Virus record (IMG/VR): IMGVR_UViG_3300042946_000596
Coordinates: 1-27,763 of that record
DNA length: 27,763 nucleotides
DNA from: a virus
Strand: one strand, 5' to 3'
Shown here: in pieces, positions 22,895-27,763 of the stretch
How positions within the stretch are numbered: position 1 is the first letter of the stretch
Layout of the letters: each line of letters opens with the position of its first letter
Position numbers and translations under genes: made by a program
Notes under the pieces: generated by a model
Told to the model about the DNA's origin: nothing
Databases searched by the model: none
The model's input: only the letters and a program-made list of their open reading frames with translations

Positions 22895-23271
22895 ACCGCC
22901 GATCCTTCCTCGCCGCCGCAGTCGCCGCCCTGGCCGGATCGACGGTCGCGAAGGGCGCCGTCCTGCCGCTGACACTGCCCGACACCCCCGTCGAGCTTGC
23001 GAAGCAGGCGGGGATGGCGGTGCCGCCAGCAGCCGTGGCCGAGGCCGTGAAGCAGTCGGTCTCGACGCCCTACGGCATCCACCCGGCCCTGCTTGGCGGC
23101 GGATACCTCCGCATCCACGACCTGATCTACGAGAAGTTCGCCCGAGAGATGGCAAAGAGGATCGACGAGGAGTTCTGGGTGTCGGTGGACGCCTGCCAGA
23201 AGGCTCAGTCCAAGATCGCCCCTGCCTGCAAAAGGATCACTGGTTTCCCTGTTCGCAAGTTCACCCACTGA
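22891..23271 (+). CDS. Exported protein with twin-arginine (Tat) signal peptide, no. 2
   Basis: Begins MNRRSFLAAAVAALAGS: a twin-arginine motif (NRRSFLA) and a short Ala-rich hydrophobic core, a strong Tat signal. The mature part (~100 residues) is mostly helical with two Cys near the C-terminus (DACQKAQ, APACKR) and ends KFTH. No catalytic motif is recognised. ATG overlaps the previous stop. The tatA gene begins 12 nt after its stop, so substrate and translocase component are adjacent in the same transcript. Confidence 0.7.
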   Translation: MNRRSFLAAAVAALAGSTVAKGAVLPLTLPDTPVELAKQAGMAVPPAAVAEAVKQSVSTPYGIHPALLGGGYLRIHDLIYEKFAREMAKRIDEEFWVSVDACQKAQSKIAPACKRITGFPVRKFTH

Positions 23272-23282
23272 AGGAGGTTCCC

Positions 23283-23486
23283 ATGTTGTTCGCGTTTTTT
23301 GGTGTCGGCCCGATGGAGATGGTGATCGTCGGCGGCATCGCCGTGATGCTCTTCGGCGGGCGGTTGCCGAAGGTCGCCAGGAGCGTCGGCCAGTCGATCG
23401 TCGAGTTCAAGCGCGGCTTCCTTGAAGTCGAGCAGGAGTGTGCGGAGATCAGCCGGAGCATCGAGGCGAAGGAGAAGGCCCGATGA
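23283..23486 (+). CDS. tatA: TatA-like twin-arginine translocase subunit
   Basis: The 67-residue product has the full TatA architecture. A short N-terminal membrane helix (about 3-24) contains the polar Glu (E12) after GVGP. A hinge FGGRLP (24-29) and an amphipathic helix ARSVGQSIVEFKRGF (32-46) follow, then a charged tail. TatA oligomers form the export path of the Tat system in the inner membrane. No tatB/tatC is in this window, so it would have to work with host TatC. AAGGAGG lies 5 nt before the ATG, one of the best sites in the operon. TatA and TatB/E can be confused at this length. Confidence 0.88.
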   Translation: MLFAFFGVGPMEMVIVGGIAVMLFGGRLPKVARSVGQSIVEFKRGFLEVEQECAEISRSIEAKEKAR

Positions 23487-23731
23487 GCAAGAAGATCAAC
23501 GTCGCGAAGCTCCAGAAGGAAGCCGAGGCTGCTCGCGACGAGTGGATTGCAAAGGCCAACGTCTCCGCCCAGATCGGGCGATTGCTTGACAACAAGCTGC
23601 AAGAGGTGTCGGAAAACTCCTTGGATTCGATGTTCGCTGGGGCGGCGGATGGGAGGTTGACCACTGCAACGGCCGCGCCGGGGACAGCGCCGCTGGCGAC
23701 TACCTCCGCGAGAAGTGTGGGGCGGCCGTGA
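23483..23731 (+). CDS. Small protein, 82 aa, helical N-terminus and Thr/Ala-rich tail
   Basis: Coupled to tatA by ATGA. Residues 1-50 are helical and charged (KINVAKLQKEAEAARDEWIA, LLDNKLQEVSENSL). The C-terminal 25 residues are low-complexity Ala/Thr/Pro and may be disordered. No motif is recognised. Its stop overlaps the next gene by GTGA. Confidence 0.55.
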   Translation: MSKKINVAKLQKEAEAARDEWIAKANVSAQIGRLLDNKLQEVSENSLDSMFAGAADGRLTTATAAPGTAPLATTSARSVGRP

Positions 23732-23934
23732 AGGAGTGGCTCGACAAGGCGGCGGGCGAGTTGCCGCCGCTGCCGAAGCAGGCCATCAAGGCTCTCGTCT
23801 CGTCGTATCACGAAATGCTGGAGAGAGCCATCCGCGACCAGCTTTTCAAGAAGGCCCAGCGCGACGCAGCCGCGATAGCCGAGTCGATTGCTTTGGAGGT
23901 CACTTCCGAGCCTGAGAAGGAGCAGCCCGAATGA
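23728..23934 (+). CDS. Small helical protein, 68 aa
   Basis: GTG 23728 overlaps the previous stop. The product is almost all helix (MKEWLDKAAGEL, QAIKALVSSYHEML, IRDQLFKKAQRDAAAIAESI) with an acidic C-terminus. No family is recognised, no membrane helix. Its stop overlaps the next gene by ATGA. Confidence 0.55.
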   Translation: MKEWLDKAAGELPPLPKQAIKALVSSYHEMLERAIRDQLFKKAQRDAAAIAESIALEVTSEPEKEQPE

Positions 23935-24161
23935 TCATCGCACCCCCGCCGCCACCGCCGGTTCAGCCTCCTGCCATCGTGCAGACGATCGACGCCGTCG
24001 TTCAGACGCAGCAGCAGGGCCACGGCGGTAAGACGCCTGTCCCGACGAGGCCGCGGAAGAAGCGGTCCAGGCGCCTGACAAACGAGCAGCGGCGTTTCAA
24101 CCGAAGGAAGCGCGAGTACCAGTCGCGAAAGGCGAAGAGGGCGAGGCGCAACAATGCCTGA
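23931..24161 (+). CDS. Proline-rich N-terminus with highly basic C-terminus, 76 aa
   Basis: The first ~20 residues are Pro-rich (APPPPPPVQPPAI). The last ~40 residues are very basic (RPRKKRSRRLTNEQ, RRFNRRKREYQSRKAKRARR), suggesting nucleic-acid or ribosome binding. No folded domain is recognised. It is coupled upstream by ATGA and overlaps the next gene by 8 nt. Confidence 0.55.
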   Translation: MIIAPPPPPPVQPPAIVQTIDAVVQTQQQGHGGKTPVPTRPRKKRSRRLTNEQRRFNRRKREYQSRKAKRARRNNA

Positions 24162-24378
24162 CAACCTCGTCACCGAGACGGTTCGGTTCGCCGTGGACGT
24201 CGAGATCAGCTACACGACCGAGGCGGCTCGCGCCTACTGCGTCTCGTCGGTGTGCCGAGACCTCCGCAGGTGCATCTACGCCGTCGGGGCCGGTCGCGAC
24301 GGCCGGTACAGCATGACGAGCAAAGGAGCCGAGGAACTCCCGGCCGAGATCAGAGGCGACACGGACGTCGCTGGCTGA
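24154..24378 (+). CDS. Small protein with two Cys, 74 aa
   Basis: The product starts with a strand-rich part (VTETVRFAVDVEISYTT), then a YCVSSVCRDLRRCIYAV segment with three Cys and a polar C-terminus. No family is recognised. GAGGCGC precedes ATG 24154. A 38-nt gap holding CGGAGGG follows before the next gene. Confidence 0.55.
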   Translation: MPDNLVTETVRFAVDVEISYTTEAARAYCVSSVCRDLRRCIYAVGAGRDGRYSMTSKGAEELPAEIRGDTDVAG

Positions 24379-24416
24379 ACGGGGCGACGCGATCGCCCGA
24401 CGCAACGGAGGGATCC

Positions 24417-24917
24417 ATGAAAGGCGATGTCATCGTCAGCCTGACCGTCAGTGAGATCGTCAGTTGCTACCACGTTGCGGGCCATCGCATTACCGCCTCG
24501 GAGGCGCAGAGGCTCAACCATGCCAGCACCTACCAGCGGGGAATCAGGACTCGATTCGATCAAGAGAGCGTCGGCGCGATCGGGGAAAGGGCATTTGCGA
24601 AGTGGCTGAACGTCTACAGCACGGACCCGATCAACACGTTCCACGACACACCGGACTGCGGTGATCGATTCGAGATCCGCTCGACCTCGTTCCCAGACGG
24701 GAGGCTGATTGTTCGAGACAATGACGCCGACGACAGGATTTACGTCCTGGCCCTCGTCGGCCTCGACGGCCGTGTCATCCTTCGCGGGTGGATTCGCGGC
24801 TCCGACGCCAAGCAGCCTAAGTGGATCTGGAATCCGAACGAAGTTCGACAGGCTTGGGGCGTCGTGCAGGATGCCCTCAATCCCATGAGTCAGTTGAAGG
24901 AAACAACGCCCAGGTAG
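24417..24917 (+). CDS. Possible PD-(D/E)XK-like nuclease, 166 aa
   Basis: A central alpha/beta core reads SVGAIGERAFAKWLNVY (E57), then CGDRFEIRST (D83, E86-x-R88), then LIVRDNDADDRIYVLALVG and ILRGWIRG strands. The layout 'GE..F..WL ... D..EiR ... vrdnD.ddr.yvl' resembles phage members of the PD-(D/E)XK nuclease fold, with Arg in place of the usual Lys. That substitution leaves activity uncertain. CGGAGGG lies 5 nt before ATG 24417. It ends at TAG 24915-24917, overlapping the 5' end of the tRNA-like element. Confidence 0.5.
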   Translation: MKGDVIVSLTVSEIVSCYHVAGHRITASEAQRLNHASTYQRGIRTRFDQESVGAIGERAFAKWLNVYSTDPINTFHDTPDCGDRFEIRSTSFPDGRLIVRDNDADDRIYVLALVGLDGRVILRGWIRGSDAKQPKWIWNPNEVRQAWGVVQDALNPMSQLKETTPR

Positions 24918-24998
24918 TTTGCATCCGGCGACAGTCACCGGAGACGGGAAAACACACCGAAAAGGTGAGACCGGAGGTTCGACCCCTCCCCAGGGCGC
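24909..24998 (+). tRNA. tRNA-like element with enlarged anticodon loop (uncertain)
   Basis: A perfect T-arm is present: GGAGG-TTCGACC-CCTCC (24974-24990), followed by CCAGGGC, which pairs at six of seven positions with GCCCAGG (24909-24915). TA occupies positions 8-9. A 16-nt D-arm-like segment (GTT/GAC ends, 24918-24933) and a 5-bp stem TCACC/GGTGA (24936-24940/24965-24969) follow. The loop of that stem is 24 nt instead of 7, so no anticodon can be assigned. An alternative fold uses TCCGG/CCGGA. The element fills the only gap (83 nt) between coupled genes. It could be an intron-bearing, degenerate or mimic tRNA. Confidence 0.35.
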
Positions 24999-25000
24999 TA

Positions 25001-25278
25001 TGACGAAGACCTATCTGACCGAGTTCCGCGGAGCCATCAAGGGCAACGCTCGGCTGCGTCGAAAGATCGACCGACTTGAGGAACGGATTGCGTCAATCAA
25101 GGCGACCGTAGCCAAGCTCATTACCCTCGCCGACTTCAACGGCTTCGGGGATCACCCGATCACCGTGCGGGCGGCGGCAGAGATCGGCTGGGTGCGGATG
25201 ACGCCGGAGCAGCGGACTCAACTGGCCGAGCAACTCAAGGCCGTCCACGGAGACACGCAGTGGAAGAATCCAAGCTGA
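25001..25278 (+). CDS. Coiled-coil small protein, 92 aa
   Basis: The N-terminal half is a basic coiled coil (NARLRRKIDRLEERIASIKA and onward); the C-terminal half is a small alpha/beta part (AAEIGWVRMTPEQRTQLAEQ). ATG 25001 follows the tRNA-like element directly; AGGGC at a 3-nt distance is a weak ribosome binding site. It overlaps the next gene by 19 nt. No family is recognised. Confidence 0.6.
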
Positions 25279-25466
25279 AGCTCTTCGTCTGGACGGAGTT
25301 TTGCCCCGGCTACACGCCGGGGCTTGCATTCGCCCTGGCGTACACGAAGGCCGAGGCGAAAGCGGCTGTCGTGGCGATTTACGGCTGTGAGCCGAGCGAA
25401 TGGGGCAAGTGTCGCGTTCACCGCGTCGAGTCTGGTCGGGCCGAAGCAATTGGAGGAGGGGCATGA
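25260..25466 (+). CDS. Small protein upstream of fucose synthase, 68 aa
   Basis: GTG 25260 begins inside the previous gene. The product reads KLKLFVWTEFCPGYTPGLAF, then an Ala/Lys-rich helix (TKAEAKAAVVAIYG) and a short beta end. This 'kLfvWt....dyt.G.a.a.a...eeA...v' pattern is common in small phage proteins without known function. It is coupled to the fucose synthase by ATGA. A perfect 8-bp hairpin (25303-25323) inside the gene appears coincidental with coding. Confidence 0.6.
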   Translation: MEESKLKLFVWTEFCPGYTPGLAFALAYTKAEAKAAVVAIYGCEPSEWGKCRVHRVESGRAEAIGGGA

Positions 25467-26392
25467 TGAATCTCAAGGACAAACGCATCCTGATCACCGG
25501 AGGCAACGGCTTCCTCGGTCGCGCCGTCCGGCGGGCGCTGCAGTCGAGGGGCGTGTACGCCTGCTGCCCGTCGAGCCACGACTGCGATCTGCGGTTTCAG
25601 TCGGTCGCGTCGGGCTATTTCCAGTTCCATTGCCCCGAGATCGTCATTCACCTCGCCGCCATCGTCGGCGGGATCGGCGCCAATCGCGAGCGACCCGCCG
25701 ACTTCTTCCGCGAGAACATTCTGATCGGTATGAATGTCGCAGAACTCTGCCGTCGTTATCGAGTCCAGAATCTCATCAACATCGGCACCGCCTGCTCCTA
25801 TCCGGCCGACGCTCCGACGCCGATCGAGGAGTCGTCGATGTGGTCGGGCTACCCCGAGCCGACGAACGCTCCTTATGGCGTGGCAAAGCGGGCCATGATC
25901 ACGATGCTCGACGCCTACCGGGACCAGTACGGCCTTGAGTCGGTGACGCTGATCCCAGCAAACCTCTATGGCCCAGGCGACAACTTCGACCCCGAGACGA
26001 GCCACGTCATCCCGGCGATGATTCGGAAGATCGAGGAAGCGAAGCGAACAGGTGTCCCGCCGGTCTTCTGGGGCAACGGCAACGCCACCCGGCAGTTCCT
26101 CTACGTCGATGACGCCGCGGAGGCGATCGTGCGAGCCGCCGAGCGTGACATCGGCGAGACGGTCGTGAATCTGCCTGGCTCCGAGGAGGTGCAGATGCGG
26201 CAGCTTGCCGGTCTCATCGTCAACGCCTGCGGCTACGGCGGCAGCGTCACCTGGGACGGCTCGATGCCCAACGGCCAACGCCACCGCGCCCTCTGCGGCA
26301 AGCGTGCGAGCGACTGGCTGAATTGGTCGCCATCGACTACATTAGCCACCGGGCTAGCGAATACGGTCGAGTGGTGGAGGCAGCAGGGATGA
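25463..26392 (+). CDS. fcl: GDP-L-fucose synthase
   Basis: The 309-residue product is an extended short-chain dehydrogenase of the GDP-fucose synthase type. It has NADP motif GGNGFLG (13-19), GTACSYP (108-114, with the family Cys C111), YGVAK (138-142, YxxxK) and NLYGPGDNFDPETSHVIPAM (168-187) with catalytic H181. A family-typical FLYVDD (212-217) is also present. It epimerises and reduces GDP-4-keto-6-deoxymannose to GDP-L-fucose, completing the pathway begun by the enzyme at 10434-11387. GGAGGAGGGG precedes ATG 25463. It is coupled upstream and downstream by ATGA overlaps, so it belongs to the late part of the csrA operon rather than beside gmd. Confidence 0.93.
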   Translation: MMNLKDKRILITGGNGFLGRAVRRALQSRGVYACCPSSHDCDLRFQSVASGYFQFHCPEIVIHLAAIVGGIGANRERPADFFRENILIGMNVAELCRRYRVQNLINIGTACSYPADAPTPIEESSMWSGYPEPTNAPYGVAKRAMITMLDAYRDQYGLESVTLIPANLYGPGDNFDPETSHVIPAMIRKIEEAKRTGVPPVFWGNGNATRQFLYVDDAAEAIVRAAERDIGETVVNLPGSEEVQMRQLAGLIVNACGYGGSVTWDGSMPNGQRHRALCGKRASDWLNWSPSTTLATGLANTVEWWRQQG

Positions 26393-26667
26393 GCGAGAAG
26401 AACTACGTCGAGATCGATACGACCTACGAGGTTTATTGCGCCATCGTGCGGGCGCACCAAGACAAGCTCCGCGTGTTCTCGTCCTACACGGGCGACGGCG
26501 AGGCCGACACGGTCTGGGGCTTCGACGAATCGGAGACTCCGATCCTTCACGCGAATACGCGGTGGGACGGCTACGACGAGGGGACTTATCAGAGGCGAAA
26601 CGAGAAGCACCGATACCGGCTGTGTCTGCCGAAGGCCGAACAGTCGCATGCCCCAATCGACGACTGA
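26389..26667 (+). CDS. Small protein, 92 aa, unknown function
   Basis: Coupled by ATGA to fcl. The product is beta-rich with many aromatics and charged residues (NYVEIDTTYEVYCAIVRAHQ, VFSSYTGDGEADTVWGFDES). No motif or membrane helix is recognised. The next gene starts on the last base of its stop (TGATG). Confidence 0.55.
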   Translation: MSEKNYVEIDTTYEVYCAIVRAHQDKLRVFSSYTGDGEADTVWGFDESETPILHANTRWDGYDEGTYQRRNEKHRYRLCLPKAEQSHAPIDD

Positions 26668-26888
26668 TGGCCGCCACTGCCCCGAGGATCATCCCGATGG
26701 GCTACACGCCACTGACGCGCCCGGCTGTGCCGAAGAGCCATCGGTTCGACGACCGCGAGCATCGCGACGGCATCGAGATCGTCGTGGCCCTGACCATCGC
26801 GCTCGTCCTGTCGCTCTTCTGGGGCAGCGCGATGCTGGCTATGAGGGACGAGGAGCCGAAGGAAGTCTTGAAAGCGGAGGTGGAGTGA
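26667..26888 (+). CDS. Small single-pass membrane protein, 73 aa
   Basis: About 34 polar residues are followed by a strong hydrophobic helix (about 36-58: GIEIVVALTIALVLSLFWGSAML) and a short charged tail. This puts the N-terminus, rich in His/Arg, likely in the cytoplasm. No family is recognised. TGATG overlaps couple it on both sides. Holin-like size, but one helix and operon position argue against a firm call. Confidence 0.6.
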   Translation: MAATAPRIIPMGYTPLTRPAVPKSHRFDDREHRDGIEIVVALTIALVLSLFWGSAMLAMRDEEPKEVLKAEVE

Positions 26889-27292
26889 TGGCCCGTTTCT
26901 GGCTCAGTTGGCTTCAGCCGACCAACGACTCCCGCCCGCTCACCTGCCCGCCGAATCAATCGGTCCTCGGCTGGTGGGAGTCGGGGCTGTCTTACGAAGT
27001 GAACGACGACGGCGACGAGGTGGTGATGCCAGTTCTCTGTGCGATCGTCGATGCCATCGACGAGCAGGGGGCCAAGGCCTCCGTCCTCATTGACTGGCCG
27101 GAGGCCGAGGGCTGGCGGTTTGTGGTGCCATTGAGGGGCGAATGGTCGCTGTCTGATCGATTCCCGCTGGCGGATTGGATGATCGAGAGACTTGGTGGGG
27201 TAAATGATGAAACAAGCGATGCTGTTTATGTTGCTGGCGTGCGCCGTGGGGTGCGGCGGAATGAACGGGCCAGTCACCGTCACGACAATTGA
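26888..27292 (+). CDS. Small Trp-rich protein; 3' end probably past its true stop
   Basis: Residues 1-~103 look genuine: FWLSWLQPTNDSRPL, GWWESG, VMPVLCAIVDAIDE, WPEAEGWRFVV, DWMIERLGG. The 'FWlSw..p..d.RPl..p.......gyW.sG' pattern is common in phage hypothetical proteins. After GG the frame runs ~30 more residues antagonistic to the next gene. If GGGG (27197-27200) had one base fewer, the frame would end at TAA 27201-27203, just before ATG 27204. Confidence 0.6.
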   Translation: MARFWLSWLQPTNDSRPLTCPPNQSVLGWWESGLSYEVNDDGDEVVMPVLCAIVDAIDEQGAKASVLIDWPEAEGWRFVVPLRGEWSLSDRFPLADWMIERLGGVNDETSDAVYVAGVRRGVRRNERASHRHDN

Positions 27293-27434
27293 CGGGAAGG
27301 AGTTCCCTGGGATGCGGATCACCGGAGGCGGCACGGGCTATATGCGATACGTCGGCCCCGACGGACGACGTCTCCACGTCGAGGGTGCGCACTACGCGAT
27401 CGAGGAAGTCCAGGCAGAGAGGCACACACCTTGA
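27204..27434 (+). CDS. Small predicted lipoprotein, 76 aa
   Basis: The N-terminus MMKQAMLFMLLACAVGC is a lipoprotein signal: one Lys, a hydrophobic core and a lipobox ending A-V-G-C (Cys17). The mature ~59 residues are beta-like (TVTTIDGKEFPG, GYMRYVGPDG). Phage lipoproteins include superinfection-exclusion proteins and outer spanins; no partner is visible. GGTGGGG precedes the ATG. Its stop overlaps the phoH TTG start. Confidence 0.6.
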   Translation: MMKQAMLFMLLACAVGCGGMNGPVTVTTIDGKEFPGMRITGGGTGYMRYVGPDGRRLHVEGAHYAIEEVQAERHTP

Positions 27435-27763
27435 CCCGCAAAAAAGAGAAGCCCCAGCGCAAGAAGCCAAACCCACCACCGCCGCCCGAGGGCTACTCGG
27501 CTAAGACAAAATCGCAGCAGAGCGCTCTCGATCTCATTGCCCGTTCGACGATCACGTTCGTCCTCGGCCCGGCCGGGACGGGGAAGACGCACCTAGCCAG
27601 CGGGTATGCGGTGCAGCGGCTCCTCGATGGAGCAGTTGAGAACATCGTGATCACGCGCCCCAGTGTGGCAACGGAGCAGTTGGGGCATCTGCCCGGCAGC
27701 GCCGAGGAGAAGGTGGGACCGTACCTCATCCCGTTCTTCGACGCCCTGGAGCGGATCGCTGGG
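27431..27763 (+). CDS. phoH: PhoH-like ATPase, N-terminal part (truncated by window end)
   Basis: TTG 27431 overlaps the lipoprotein stop (TTGA). After a basic/Pro-rich start of ~25 residues come AKTKSQQSAL, P-loop GPAGTGKTH (about 47-55), ITRPSV (about 74-79), LGHLPGSAEEKVGPYLIPFFDAL, the family signature. 111 codons are visible and the frame is open to the end. PhoH proteins are P-loop ATPases, often carried by phages; the nearest relatives act with RNases or helicases in RNA metabolism. The role in phages is not settled. Confidence 0.9.
   Translation, partial: MTRKKEKPQRKKPNPPPPPEGYSAKTKSQQSALDLIARSTITFVLGPAGTGKTHLASGYAVQRLLDGAVENIVITRPSVATEQLGHLPGSAEEKVGPYLIPFFDALERIAG

Noticed and set aside
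24974-24998. T-arm segment as phage attachment (attP) core
   Set aside because: The integrase is 11 kb away and no second copy of the segment was seen near it; a tRNA-like element is the simpler reading.
25303-25323. Perfect hairpin GCCCCGGC-TACAC-GCCGGGGC as a terminator
   Set aside because: It lies inside a coding gene, with no T-run after it and coupled genes continuing downstream.

Overview
The window is a contiguous piece of a tailed, double-stranded DNA phage (Caudoviricetes-like) or an integrated prophage of a GC-rich bacterium. Evidence for a phage is the tape-measure C-terminus, a run of tail and fibre genes, a tyrosine integrase with divergent helix-turn-helix genes, and a replication module of SNF2-type helicase, SSB-like protein, primase-polymerase and UvrD-type helicase. 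The host cannot be read directly. Abundant RRSFL-type Tat signals, a CsrA, high GC and Cys-rich membrane proteins would fit a planctomycete or similar host, but that is a weak inference. No terminase, portal, capsid, DNA polymerase or lysin gene was recognised inside the window.

Layout. 1-4.3 kb: end of the tape measure, three tail/baseplate-like proteins, a Cys-rich membrane-anchored protein and a small Cys-rich protein. 4.35-7.27 kb: a nucleotide-metabolism insert with its own promoter (small HTH-like protein, metallophosphoesterase, dCMP deaminase, dNMP kinase). 7.27-10.4 kb: fibre adaptor, collagen-like repeat fibre, a small protein and a beta-rich spike. 10.43-11.39 kb: GDP-mannose 4,6-dehydratase. 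11.2-12.33 kb: three minus-strand genes with promoter and operator-like dyads. 12.5-14.1 kb: integrase and a tandem-HTH protein. 14.1-16.8 kb: SNF2 helicase, coiled-coil protein, SSB-like protein, then a structured 240-nt gap with a strong terminator. 17.0-18.7 kb: primase-polymerase, broken by a +1 shift as sequenced. 18.7-18.9 kb: an AT-rich repeat region, a candidate origin. 18.9-21.0 kb: UvrD-like helicase and a Cys-rich ExoX-C-like protein. 21.0-27.4 kb: a long plus-strand operon of small genes coupled by ATGA/GTGA/TTGA overlaps, opening with csrA and containing two Tat-signal proteins, a TatA, a possible nuclease, a tRNA-like element, GDP-L-fucose synthase and a lipoprotein. The window ends inside phoH.

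How it fits together. Deaminase and kinase would supply dTMP and dNDP precursors; primase-polymerase, helicases and the SSB-like protein would replicate from the AT-rich region. GDP-mannose dehydratase and GDP-fucose synthase, 14 kb apart, together make GDP-L-fucose from GDP-mannose, probably to alter a host surface glycan. CsrA could reprogram host translation. TatA beside two Tat-signal proteins suggests the phage exports folded proteins and adjusts the host translocase to do so; this is the most unusual feature of the window. Several gene boundaries (about 6.95-7.01, 18.05 and 27.20 kb) look disturbed by single-base indels, mostly at short homopolymers, so either the read quality or the element's integrity needs checking.
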